Below, in pieces: positions 27,763 through 36,979 of a DNA stretch of 64,000 nucleotides; within the stretch, counting starts at the first letter, position 1; every line of letters starts with the position of its first letter. The notes beneath the pieces were generated by a model that made no database searches, was not told where the DNA came from, and saw only the letters and a program-made list of their open reading frames with translations. Source of the DNA: Candidatus Merdivicinus excrementipullorum. GTDB lineage: Bacteria; Bacillota; Clostridia; Oscillospirales; Ruminococcaceae. The stretch is from NCBI GenBank assembly GCA_018716725.1, contig DVJP01000076.1:17165-81164 (forward strand), in the 5' to 3' direction. Position numbers and translations under genes: made by a program.

Positions 27763-29139
27763 ATGCTGGATCATGAAAAACATTTTGTCCTCTCCGCTCC
27801 GGAAGCGGAGGGGATTGACCCGGAGGGCATCCGGAAATTTATAGAGGGCTGCCTGGACAAAGGCAGCGACCTGCACGCGGTGTTGCTGATCCGCCATGGA
27901 AAACAGGCGTTTTCCGCCTTTTTTGACCCCTATCAGCCGGAGGACAAACGGCATGTTTACTCCGTCAGCAAAAGCTGGACTGCGACGGCGGTTGGCTTGG
28001 CGGTTTCTGAAGGGCTGCTCTCCCTGTCGGACAAGGTGATTTCCTTTTTCCCGGAGGAGCTGCCAAAGGAAGTCAGCGAAAATCTGGCGGCTATGGAGGT
28101 GCGGCACCTTCTCATTATGGGCTGCGGCCACGAAACGGAACCCTCTGCCCCGGAGGACGGCGCAACCTGGGCGGAAGCCTTCCTGCGGCACCCGGTCCCT
28201 TATAAGCCTGGCTCCCATTTCCTCTACAATTCCATGGGGACCTATATGCTGTCGGCCATTCTGCAAAAAGTCACCGGCCAGAAAATCGTGGATTACCTAA
28301 AGCCCCGGCTTTTCGAGCCTTTGGGCATTTCCGGCGTCACCTGGGACTGCTCTCCTGAGGATATTTGCTGCGGGGGCTGGGGTATTCACGTTTCGGCGGA
28401 GGATATTGCCAAACTGGGGATGGTTTACTTAAACGGCGGTCTTTTTGAGGGCAAACGAATCCTCCCGGAAAGCTGGGTCAAGGAGGCTACGGCTGCTCAG
28501 ATTGACAATGCGCCCAATGTGCAGAAAGACTGGGAGCAGGGCTACTGCTACCAAATCTGGCGGTGCCAGCACGACTGTTTCCGGTTTGACGGGGCTTTCG
28601 GCCAATATATGGTGGCCATGCCTCAAAAGGACGCGGTGCTGGTGGTCCTCAGCAACACATCCAATATGCAGGTAGTGCTGGACAGTTTGTGGGAAAACCT
28701 GCTGCCTGCTATGGGGGACGCTCCCCTGCCGGAAACCCTGGCGGCCCGGCCGGAATACCGCTGTCCCCTGCCCAAGCTGGAAGGCCGGGACTTTGCGGCG
28801 GACTATGCCTGCGGGGAGAATTCTCAGGGATATAAGCGCCTGGAAATCCGCACCGGCCAAAACGGCGGCGAAATCCGGTTTTTTGCGGGAACAGAAGAGC
28901 TTTGCCTCCCCTTTGGGCTGGAACGCTGGCAGCGGGCGCATTTGCAGAGCAAAGCGCATTTCCCGGAAATGCTTATTGGCGCGGCCGGCGGCTGGGAAGG
29001 CAATACCTTGGCGGTCACTGTCCGGCATCGGAATATGCCCCACCTGAATTTCATCCGCCTGGAAACCGGGACCCAGCCGGTCCTCCGCATTTTTTCGGAA
29101 AGAATGGAGGAAATCTTTTGCTGCACCCTTCTTTCCTAA
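27763..29139 (+). CDS. Serine hydrolase (beta-lactamase/class C family)
   Basis: SVSKSWTA SxxK motif; FLYNSMGTYMLSAIL. Confidence 0.9.
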   Translation: MLDHEKHFVLSAPEAEGIDPEGIRKFIEGCLDKGSDLHAVLLIRHGKQAFSAFFDPYQPEDKRHVYSVSKSWTATAVGLAVSEGLLSLSDKVISFFPEELPKEVSENLAAMEVRHLLIMGCGHETEPSAPEDGATWAEAFLRHPVPYKPGSHFLYNSMGTYMLSAILQKVTGQKIVDYLKPRLFEPLGISGVTWDCSPEDICCGGWGIHVSAEDIAKLGMVYLNGGLFEGKRILPESWVKEATAAQIDNAPNVQKDWEQGYCYQIWRCQHDCFRFDGAFGQYMVAMPQKDAVLVVLSNTSNMQVVLDSLWENLLPAMGDAPLPETLAARPEYRCPLPKLEGRDFAADYACGENSQGYKRLEIRTGQNGGEIRFFAGTEELCLPFGLERWQRAHLQSKAHFPEMLIGAAGGWEGNTLAVTVRHRNMPHLNFIRLETGTQPVLRIFSERMEEIFCCTLLS

Positions 29140-29179
29140 CCCATATAACCGTATCTTTTAGAAAGGAATATTGACTCCA

Positions 29180-30574
29180 ATGGCAAAAAGAACTTATGAA
29201 ATCGACATGTGCAACGGCCCCTTGCTGGGGAAAATCCTCCGGTTTTCCATCCCGCTGATGCTCTCCGGCATTTTACAGCTGCTTTTCAACGCGGCTGATA
29301 TTGTGGTTGTGGGACAGTTTACCGGCAAGGAAGCGCTGGCGGCCGTTGGCTCCACCGGCTCCCTAATCAACCTGCTCATTAACCTGTTTATCGGGCTTTC
29401 CATCGGAACCAACGTCCTGGTGGCCCAATATATCGGCGCGCGGGACGTCCGAAATGTCAGCGAAACCATCCACACTTCCATTCTGTTAAGCGTTATCTGC
29501 GGGACAGTCATGATCTTTGTAGGCATTGCACTGGCTGAGCCGCTTTTAACTCTTATGGGGACTCCGGACGACGTCTTGAGCCAAGCAACGCTGTATATGC
29601 GCATCTACTTTGTGGGGATGCCGGTTATCATGCTTTATAACTTTGGCTCCGCCATCCTCCGGGCTATGGGCGACACTCAGCGGCCGCTGATTTTCCTGCT
29701 GATTGCAGGTGTGGTAAACGTCATATTCAATTTGATTTTTGTCATTGTGTTCCATATGGGCGTTGCCGGCGTGGCTATTGCTACGGTCATTTCCCAGGCA
29801 ATCTCCGCCGGGCTTATCGTCCTGTGCCTCATCCGTTCCGACGGCATGTTTAAGCTTCATCTGAAAAAGCTCCATGTCCACCGGGAAAAGCTGTTCGCCA
29901 TGATGCGCATCGGCCTGCCCGCCGGGATGCAGGGCGCGATTTTTTCCATTTCCAACGTGCTGATTCAGTCCTCCATCAACTCTTTCGGCTCGGTGGCTAT
30001 GGCCGGCAGCACCGCCGCTTCCAATCTGGAAGGCTTTGTTTACAACTCCATGAACGCCGTATATCAGGCGAACCTGAGCTTTACCAGCCAGAATATGGGG
30101 GCTAAAAAATACAGCCGCATCAATCATATCCTGCTGGTCTGCCTTGGGGTGGTCACAGTTATCGGCCTGGTTATGGGCGTGGGGGCTACCCTTCTTGGGG
30201 ATACGCTGTTAAAAATTTACAACACCGACCCTCAGGTCATCAGCTTCGGATTGGAAAGGATGTACTTAGTCTGCATGCCTTATTTCCTCTGCGGGATCAT
30301 GGACGTTATGGTGGGAAGCATGCGGGGCATGGGCTATTCCATCCTGCCCATGATCGTCTCCCTGACCGGCGCCTGCGGCCTGCGGATTCTCTGGATTTTC
30401 ACGGTCTTTGCCGCCGACCACACTTTGTCCACCCTGTTCTGGTCCTATCCGGTTTCCTGGGCTGTCACCTTCTTGGCGCATCTTGTATGCTTCATGGTAA
30501 TCCGGCGGAAATTCCCCAAGGTGGACGAAGCGGTTTCCCAGGAGGCTCCCGCCCCTTCTGAAAGCAGCATATAA
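29180..30574 (+). CDS. MATE family efflux transporter
   Basis: MAKRTYEIDMCNGPLLGKILRFSIPLMLSGILQLLFNAADIVVVGQF. Confidence 0.95.
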   Translation: MAKRTYEIDMCNGPLLGKILRFSIPLMLSGILQLLFNAADIVVVGQFTGKEALAAVGSTGSLINLLINLFIGLSIGTNVLVAQYIGARDVRNVSETIHTSILLSVICGTVMIFVGIALAEPLLTLMGTPDDVLSQATLYMRIYFVGMPVIMLYNFGSAILRAMGDTQRPLIFLLIAGVVNVIFNLIFVIVFHMGVAGVAIATVISQAISAGLIVLCLIRSDGMFKLHLKKLHVHREKLFAMMRIGLPAGMQGAIFSISNVLIQSSINSFGSVAMAGSTAASNLEGFVYNSMNAVYQANLSFTSQNMGAKKYSRINHILLVCLGVVTVIGLVMGVGATLLGDTLLKIYNTDPQVISFGLERMYLVCMPYFLCGIMDVMVGSMRGMGYSILPMIVSLTGACGLRILWIFTVFAADHTLSTLFWSYPVSWAVTFLAHLVCFMVIRRKFPKVDEAVSQEAPAPSESSI

Positions 30575-30589
30575 GGAGGCGGCGCTTTC

Positions 30590-30937
30590 TTGGGAACCAA
30601 ATTGGGCACAGCCAACTTAGAGGCCGGTTATCCCACTGTGGCGGAGGCCTTAAAACACCTGAATTTTGAAATCCGCCACGCCAAAGCCGCCGGATGCCCT
30701 GTCTTAAAGATCATCCACGGCTACGGCTCCACAGGGACCGGCGGGAAAATCCGGCCCGCCGTCCGGAAACGCCTTTGGGAAATGCAGGCCAAAAGCCAGG
30801 TGAAAGCGGTGATTCTGGGGGAGGATTTTTCCATTTTCAACGACAGCACCCGGCTGGCCTTCCAGCTTTGCGGCGCCCTCCGCCGGGACCCGGATTTGGA
30901 ACGCCGCAACCAGGGCATTACCCTGGTGATTTTGTAG
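30590..30937 (+). CDS. Smr/MutS2-type domain protein
   Basis: LKIIHGYGSTGTGGKIRPAVRKRLWEM; TTG start; stop TAG lies in a repeat unit. Confidence 0.8.
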   Translation: MGTKLGTANLEAGYPTVAEALKHLNFEIRHAKAAGCPVLKIIHGYGSTGTGGKIRPAVRKRLWEMQAKSQVKAVILGEDFSIFNDSTRLAFQLCGALRRDPDLERRNQGITLVIL

Positions 30938-31005
30938 AGGCGGATACCTACCATCCGCCCACAGAATATCAGGTATTGGGGACGATGTGGGCATCGTCCC
31001 CTACA
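30933..31005. repeat. MITE-like TGTAGAGG...CCCCTACA unit (73 bp)
   Basis: Inner GGCGGAT..ATCCGCC and GGGGACGATGtgggCATCGTCCCC hairpins. Confidence 0.85.
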
Positions 31006-31032
31006 TTTTTATTGAAACGTCCCGGATAAATT

Positions 31033-31112
31033 TGTAGGGGCGGGGTTTCCCCGCCCGCTGGTAAATCGTGACGTTTCTCCAAAACCGCGGGCCGGGCGAC
31101 CCGGCCCCTACA
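31033..31112. repeat. MITE-like TGTAGGGG...CCCCTACA unit (80 bp)
   Basis: Inner GGCGGGGTTTCCCCGCC and GGGCCGGGCGACCCGGCCC hairpins. Confidence 0.85.
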
Positions 31113-31138
31113 ATTTTTCGGAAGAATTACAAAACCTC

Positions 31139-31180
31139 TTGACAAATGTATCCACTAACGATAGGATATAAGTGGATACA
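31139..31180 (+). promoter_or_regulatory. Promoter plus inverted-repeat operator, RHH cassette B
   Basis: TTGACA (31139)-17-TAGGAT (31162); TGTATCCACT (31147-31156) / AGTGGATACA (31171-31180). Confidence 0.85.
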
Positions 31181-31196
31181 GAAAGGAGGGAATGGA

Positions 31197-31367
31197 GTGT
31201 CCCCAAAAGGCAGGCCGACCAATGACCCGAAAACCCTGAGCACACGAATCCGTCTTTCGGAGGAAGATGTCAAAAGGTTGCAGTTCTGTGCAGAAAAGAC
31301 CGGGATGACCAAAGCCGAAGTAATTCGTTCCGGGATTCGGGAAATGTACGACCGGTTAAAAAAATAG
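31197..31367 (+). CDS. Ribbon-helix-helix protein, cassette B (56 aa, GTG start)
   Basis: (M)SPKGRPTNDPKTLSTRIRLSEEDVKRLQFCAEKTGMTKAEVIRSGIREMYDRLKK; RBS aaggaggg. Confidence 0.85.
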   Translation: MSPKGRPTNDPKTLSTRIRLSEEDVKRLQFCAEKTGMTKAEVIRSGIREMYDRLKK

Positions 31368-31428
31368 ATGTAAGCCGCACCCTTGCAAAACCGCAGCCTA
31401 CATCTATACCCGACGAGAAACCCCGTCT
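31359..31428 (-). ncRNA. Predicted convergent small RNA, cassette B
   Basis: Minus-strand TTGACA (31458-31463)-17-TAAAAT (31435-31440); 12-bp terminator stem 31367-31404 then TATTTTTTT. Confidence 0.6.
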
Positions 31429-31479
31429 GAAATTATTTTACATCAGATGGGCCTTCTTGTCAACCGGTGAGCCGCCGGT

Positions 31480-31974
31480 TCAATGCTCGATGGTCTGGGA
31501 CAGCGCCTCGCTCATGTCCACATAATACTTCTGGAAAGAATCATCCTCCACGTACACCTTCACCGTTCTGCCGATCAGCGAAGGGTCCAGGTATTGATAA
31601 ATATTCCGGCTTCTAAACACATGGACGACGCCGTTTATGTCCGCATACCGGACAACAGCAATCATGGGATGCCGGTTATTGAGGGAAACATTGTAATTGA
31701 TCTGGAAATCCGCAATCTCCCCCTCAATGTACCGGCCGCCTTCCAGCAGCCGCAATGCCTGACGGTTCTTCCTGCGTTCCACCAGCAGGAATATAATCCC
31801 CAACAGGGCGAATATCCCGCCGATACCGGCAAAAATCCCGCCAATCATCCTCCCGTCGCCAGGGACTGCCAGGAGTAAGCTAAGTCCCAGTACTAGGAAA
31901 ACGCTGCCTAAAATCAGGTAAATAATCCCGATAACCGCCAAAGCGCTTTTTCCGAACTTCCTACGGTTTTCCAT
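31480..31974 (-). CDS. Small membrane protein with two N-terminal TM helices (DUF3592-like)
   Basis: IIYLILGSVFLVLGLSLLLAV, IFAGIGGIFALLGIIFLLVE then soluble domain. Confidence 0.5.
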   Translation of the reverse strand: MENRRKFGKSALAVIGIIYLILGSVFLVLGLSLLLAVPGDGRMIGGIFAGIGGIFALLGIIFLLVERRKNRQALRLLEGGRYIEGEIADFQINYNVSLNNRHPMIAVVRYADINGVVHVFRSRNIYQYLDPSLIGRTVKVYVEDDSFQKYYVDMSEALSQTIEH

Positions 31975-31992
31975 GCCATTTTCCCCCCAGCA

Positions 31993-33018
31993 TTATTTCA
32001 CTGGAAGGGTTGTCCCTTCCCGGAGGGCTTTCCAGCCCAGCAAGGCGATTTGGAACGCCTTGTAGGCATCATCCAGCGTCGGAGAGCCTTCGCTGCGGCC
32101 TTCAATCATGTCAATGAGACACTGGAGCTGCGCCCACATGTTTTTGTAAACGCTGGGGCTGTTAATGGTGTGATAGACCTTATTCACCGCGTCGTAATAC
32201 TGGATCAGGTCCCCTTCCTCCTGATCCTCCTTGCGGAATTCCTTTAAGACGATGCGGATGCGGCCTTTATTCCCGATAAATTCCTTCAGGTTTTCCGCCG
32301 CCAGGCTTTCGGTCCAGCCGGCTTCATAATACACAGAAGCCCCGTTTTCCAGCCGCATAGTCAGGACGCCGTGGTCAAACTCCCCGGGCGCCGCCAGCTC
32401 CCCTACCCTGCTGCCGATTCCGCCGATGGAGGTCACCTCCAGGCCGGTGAACCAGCGGGCCACGTCGATGTAATGGACGCCGCAGTCCACGAAGGGCGGG
32501 CAGTCCCGCAGAAGCCGGGCGTAACGGTCCGGATTCATCACATGGTGGTTCTGCACCATGCGGATCAGGCGCACCTCCCCAATCTTCCCCTCCTGGATCA
32601 TCTTCCGAGCCAGCTTATAAGTGTCGTTATGACGCAGGATATGGGCGATGAGCACCTTGCTGGAAGAATTTTTGGCCAGCCGGTAAAATTCCTCCGCGTC
32701 TTCCTCGCTGCACTCCGTCATAGGCTTTTCACAGAGGACGTGCTTTCCGGCGGCAATGCAGTCCCGCAGAATAGGCAGGTGGGAATCCGCGTAAGTAGCG
32801 ACAATTACGATGTCCACATCCTTCCGGTCCAGATAGGGATGATAGTCCGTATCCCAAGATTCCGCCCCGTATTTTTTGGCAAACAGCCGGGCGTTTTCCT
32901 CCAGGGTGTCTACAACGCCGACAATCCGCACCCCGTCCCGGTAATAAATTTCCTCTATATGCGACCGGCCGATATGCCCGCAGCCGATCAAAACGACCCC
33001 ATAGGTCTTGTTTTCCAT
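31993..33018 (-). CDS. Gfo/Idh/MocA family oxidoreductase
   Basis: GVVLIGCGHIGRSHIEEI; CEKPMTECSEEDAEEF; start MENKTYG. Confidence 0.92.
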   Translation of the reverse strand: MENKTYGVVLIGCGHIGRSHIEEIYYRDGVRIVGVVDTLEENARLFAKKYGAESWDTDYHPYLDRKDVDIVIVATYADSHLPILRDCIAAGKHVLCEKPMTECSEEDAEEFYRLAKNSSSKVLIAHILRHNDTYKLARKMIQEGKIGEVRLIRMVQNHHVMNPDRYARLLRDCPPFVDCGVHYIDVARWFTGLEVTSIGGIGSRVGELAAPGEFDHGVLTMRLENGASVYYEAGWTESLAAENLKEFIGNKGRIRIVLKEFRKEDQEEGDLIQYYDAVNKVYHTINSPSVYKNMWAQLQCLIDMIEGRSEGSPTLDDAYKAFQIALLGWKALREGTTLPVK

Positions 33019-33042
33019 GCCAAAGTCCCCCTTGAACCGATA

Positions 33043-33058
33043 ATGCAAACGATTACAT
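33043..33058. promoter_or_regulatory. cre-like / LacI-family operator
   Basis: ATGCAAACGATTACAT fits the WTGNAARCGNWWNCAW cre consensus. Confidence 0.6.
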
Positions 33059-33251
33059 AACCAGGTTTATTTTACATGATTCCAAATGAAATTGCAACAC
33101 TTTCTTGACATTTTTCGCGATTCTCCTAATCTTTTCTACAAATCGCTTAATTTTTAAAAAAAACTTTTCCCTTTCGTGAAAGTATGTTATAATATCTACA
33201 GAAAATACCGGGCATCCGAAGGGGGATGCCCGCGGTTATGGAGGGAATTTT

Positions 33252-33950
33252 ATGTTGGAAAAAACGATTCTTGTTGATGACACCCCGGATATCCCCCTTT
33301 CCAGCCTGCTGAAGGCCGTGCGGATGGACGAGGATTCCGACCCGGAGGACCTGGCGGAAATTTCCCAGATGCTGGATGAAGCTTTGGCCCTTGCCAAGCC
33401 CAAGGCGGTTTTCGGACTGGCCCAGGTGGAAAGCCGGGATGAAAACGGCGTCATTGTCGACGGCGTGCGGTTCCATTCCCCGCTTGTCAGCAAAAACCTG
33501 GCCAATACCAACCGGATTGTCCCTTTTGTAGTGACCTGCGGAATGGAGGCGGAGGAATGGTCCCTGCAGTACAAGGACGACCCTTTAAAAGAATTCTGGG
33601 CTGACTCGATCAAACTCCAGCTTTTGGGCTGTATCCGGCCCAAGGTTCAAAAAGAAGTCCGCCGCCGCTTTTTCCCCACAGGGGATATTTCCGCCATGAG
33701 CCCCGGCTCCCTGGCGGCCTGGCCCTTAAAGGAGCAGCGGCCCCTGTTTGCCCTGCTGGGAGGCGTAACGCCGGACATCGGCGCCCGCCTTACAGATTCC
33801 TGCCTGATTCTGCCGTCAAAATCCGGCTCCGGATTTTTCTTCTCCCCGGAAAGCCACTACGAAAACTGCCGTTACTGCCCCCTGATAAAATGCCCTAACC
33901 GCCGGGCGCCGTTTGAACACGAACTGGAAGGAGTACCCCAAGATGAATGA
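33252..33950 (+). CDS. Vitamin B12-dependent methionine synthase activation-domain-like protein
   Basis: MSPGSLAAWPLKEQRPLFALLGGVTPDIGARLTDSCLILPSKSGSGFFF; C-terminal NCRYCPLIKCPNRRAPFE. Confidence 0.7.
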   Translation: MLEKTILVDDTPDIPLSSLLKAVRMDEDSDPEDLAEISQMLDEALALAKPKAVFGLAQVESRDENGVIVDGVRFHSPLVSKNLANTNRIVPFVVTCGMEAEEWSLQYKDDPLKEFWADSIKLQLLGCIRPKVQKEVRRRFFPTGDISAMSPGSLAAWPLKEQRPLFALLGGVTPDIGARLTDSCLILPSKSGSGFFFSPESHYENCRYCPLIKCPNRRAPFEHELEGVPQDE

Positions 33951-34428
33951 AGCCTCCCGCCCCGCAAAAACTGTGGCGGAATCCAAAACTGAACAGTGCC
34001 ACCTGCTGATGCCCCGGGACGCCAACAGCTATAACCGCTTGTTCGGCGGACAGCTGATGGAGTGGATCGATCTTGTTGCCGGGATTGTAGCCCGCCGCCA
34101 CTGCGAATGCAATATTACCACCGCTTCCATTGACAATTTGCAGTTCAAGGCGCCCGCCCATGTAGGCGATTTGGTGGTGCTTATGGGGCAGGTGACTTAC
34201 ACCGGCAATACCTCTATGGAGGTGCGGGTTCAAACCTTCGTAGAGGACCTGCACGGGATGCGCAAGCTCATAAACCGGGCTTATCTGGTTATGGTGGCTT
34301 TGGACGATGAGGAAAAGCCGATCCAGGTGCCCCGGATCATCCCGGAAACTATGGAGGAACAATATGAGTATGAGTGCGCCGTTAAGCGCAACGCCTTTCG
34401 CAAACAGCGCCGGAAGGAATCTTTCTAG
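33943..34428 (+). CDS. Acyl-CoA thioesterase (hotdog)
   Basis: NRLFGGQLMEWIDLVAGIVARRHC...DNLQFKAPAHVGDLV. Confidence 0.87.
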   Translation: MNEASRPAKTVAESKTEQCHLLMPRDANSYNRLFGGQLMEWIDLVAGIVARRHCECNITTASIDNLQFKAPAHVGDLVVLMGQVTYTGNTSMEVRVQTFVEDLHGMRKLINRAYLVMVALDDEEKPIQVPRIIPETMEEQYEYECAVKRNAFRKQRRKESF

Positions 34429-34518
34429 CAAAAAATTCTCATGCTGGAAAAGGCCGGGTTTTGGGATGTCCAGTCGTTTTTTTCAGCATTATCTCTTGAT
34501 TTCTCCTTTTTTCCTTCC

Positions 34519-34548
34519 TTGACAAACTGTGAAAAAACGTGTTATAAT
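34519..34548 (+). promoter_or_regulatory. Predicted promoter of nrdD
   Basis: TTGACA-18-TATAAT; leader contains GGCAGAT...ATCTGCC hairpin (34586-34614). Confidence 0.65.
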
Positions 34549-34656
34549 AAGAACCATATTCAACAAATTGTCGCACAGAGTAATTGGCAGATTTTATTTT
34601 TTGTAAGATCTGCCAAAATTTATGTGTTTGACGCCATTGGGGAAGGGGAACGCTGC

Positions 34657-36963
34657 ATGATTACCAAAATTAGGAAACGCGACGGCCGGGAAGTCCCGTT
34701 CAACATCGAAAAAATTGCCAACGCAATTTTCAAGGCAGCCCAAAGCTGCGGCGGGCGGGACTATGCCACTGCTTTTGAACTGGCCCAGCAGGTGGCCCAG
34801 TATCTGGACAGTCAGCAGCTTTCAGAAACCCCCACAGTGGAATCCATACAGGACGCAGTAGAGAAAATCCTGGTAAAAAACGGCCATGCCCGCACTGCCA
34901 AGGAATATATCCTCTATCGGGCGGAACGCAACCGGGTTCGGGAAATGGACACAAGGCTCATGCAGCTTTACGAAAACATGACCTTCCATTCCGCTGCGGA
35001 AAACGACATCAAGCGGGAAAACGCCAATATTGACGGCGACACTGCCATGAGCGCCATGTTCCGCTACGGCTCCGAGGGGGCCAAACGCTTCAACGAGCTG
35101 TTCATCCTCTCCCCGGACCACGCCAGAGCCCATATTAACGGGGATATTCACATCCATGACATGGATTTCCTGACCCTCACCACCACCTGCTGCCAGATTG
35201 ACCTGAAAAAGCTCTTTGCCGGCGGTTTTTCCAATGCCCACGGCCAGGTGCGGGAGCCGGAAACCATTACCAGCTACGCAGCCCTGGCTCAGATTGCCAT
35301 TGAATGCAACCAGAACGATCAGCACGGCGGCCAGAGCGTCCCGAATTTCGACTACTACATGGCCGAAGGCGTTGCCAAAAGCTTTGCCCGGCATTATCAG
35401 GAGAATTTGCAGAAGGCGCTTGAGCTTCTGGGCGGCGCTGAGGGCGCAATCGGCATCATCAGCTCCCAGCCACTTTCCATGCAGAACCTCCCCGCCTATC
35501 AGGACAGCGAACGGAAAGCCCTGCTTTCCATAGGGCTTTCCCCAGAGCAGGCCGCGCGCGTGCAGGCATTCGCCGCCGCTCATGCCCAGGACGAAACCGG
35601 CAAGGAAACCTACCAAGCTATGGAAGCCTTCCTCCACAATATGAACCTGATTAACTCCCGGGCCGGCGCCCAGGTGCCCTTTTCCTCCATCAATTACGGG
35701 ACGGACGTTTCCCCGGAGGGGCGGCTGGTGACGGCGTGCCTTCTGAAAGCCACGGAAGCCGGCATCGGCCAGGGCAAAACCGCCATTTTCCCGGTGCAGA
35801 TTTTCAAAGTCAAGGAAGGCGTCAACTACAATCCCGGCGACCCTAACTACGACCTGTTCCAGCTGGCCATGGCGGTTTCGGCGAAACGGCTGTTCCCCAA
35901 TTTCAGCTTCCTGGACGCCCCCTTTAACCTGCAATACTACAAGCCCGGCAATCCGGACACCGAATGCGCTTATATGGGCTGCCGCACTAGAGTTATCGGC
36001 AACACCTATGACCCGGAACACGAAATCGTCACCGGCCGGGGCAATCTGAGCTTTACCTCCATTAACCTTCCCCGCCTGGCCATTAAAGCCGCCGGGAATG
36101 TGGACGCTTTCTTTGAATCCCTGGACAAGATGATAGATCTGGTCATGGAACAGCTGCTGGAACGCTTTAAAATTCAGTCGGAAAAACTGGCACGGAATTA
36201 TCCCTTCCTTATGGGACAGGGCGTTTGGCTGGGTTCCGAAAAGCTGGGGCCGGATGACCCAGTGGGAGAAGCGCTGAAACAGGGCACCTTATCCGTTGGA
36301 TTCATCGGCCTGGCGGAAACCCTGAAAGCCCTCATTGGCAAGCATCACGGGGAAAGCCAGGAGGCCCAGAATTTGGGCCTGGAAATTATCGGCTTTATGC
36401 GGAACCGGGTGGATGAGGCCGCCCAGCGAACGGGTTTAAACTTCTCCCTCATCGGCACCCCTGCGGAAGGGCTGTCGGGGCGGTTTGTAAAAATCGACCG
36501 GAAAAAATTTGGGGTCATCCCCGGCGTCACCGACCGGGAATATTACACCAACGCTTTCCATGTGCCGGTGTATTATGAGATTTCCGCTTTTGATAAAATC
36601 CGGCGGGAGGCCCCTTACCACGCCCTGACCAACGGCGGGCATATTACTTATATCGAACTGGACGGCGACCCCTGCGAAAATCTGGACGCTTTTGAGCAGG
36701 TCATCCGCTGTATGAAGGAATCCGGCATCGGCTATGGCTCGGTGAACCACCCGGTGGACCGGGATCCGGTCTGCGGCTTTAACGGCATTATCGGAGAGGA
36801 ATGCCCCCAATGCCACCGGAAGGAAACCCCGGAGGCTCCCTTTGAGCGCATCCGCCGTATCACCGGATACCTGGTGGGCACTTTGGACCGCTTCAATGAC
36901 GCCAAACGGGCGGAGGTTGAGGACCGGGTGAAGCACAGCGTGGGGCAGATGGAACAACTTTAA
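34657..36963 (+). CDS. nrdD: Anaerobic ribonucleoside-triphosphate reductase
   Basis: ATP-cone MITKIRKRDGREVPFNIEKIANAI; C-terminal VCGFNGIIGEECPQCHRKE glycyl radical region; start inside longer ORF. Confidence 0.93.
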   Translation: MITKIRKRDGREVPFNIEKIANAIFKAAQSCGGRDYATAFELAQQVAQYLDSQQLSETPTVESIQDAVEKILVKNGHARTAKEYILYRAERNRVREMDTRLMQLYENMTFHSAAENDIKRENANIDGDTAMSAMFRYGSEGAKRFNELFILSPDHARAHINGDIHIHDMDFLTLTTTCCQIDLKKLFAGGFSNAHGQVREPETITSYAALAQIAIECNQNDQHGGQSVPNFDYYMAEGVAKSFARHYQENLQKALELLGGAEGAIGIISSQPLSMQNLPAYQDSERKALLSIGLSPEQAARVQAFAAAHAQDETGKETYQAMEAFLHNMNLINSRAGAQVPFSSINYGTDVSPEGRLVTACLLKATEAGIGQGKTAIFPVQIFKVKEGVNYNPGDPNYDLFQLAMAVSAKRLFPNFSFLDAPFNLQYYKPGNPDTECAYMGCRTRVIGNTYDPEHEIVTGRGNLSFTSINLPRLAIKAAGNVDAFFESLDKMIDLVMEQLLERFKIQSEKLARNYPFLMGQGVWLGSEKLGPDDPVGEALKQGTLSVGFIGLAETLKALIGKHHGESQEAQNLGLEIIGFMRNRVDEAAQRTGLNFSLIGTPAEGLSGRFVKIDRKKFGVIPGVTDREYYTNAFHVPVYYEISAFDKIRREAPYHALTNGGHITYIELDGDPCENLDAFEQVIRCMKESGIGYGSVNHPVDRDPVCGFNGIIGEECPQCHRKETPEAPFERIRRITGYLVGTLDRFNDAKRAEVEDRVKHSVGQMEQL

Positions 36964-36979
36964 AGAAAGGCTGAGGCTT

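Noticed and set aside
31127-31312. 61-aa minus-strand ORF
   Set aside because: Antisense to RHH gene B and its promoter.
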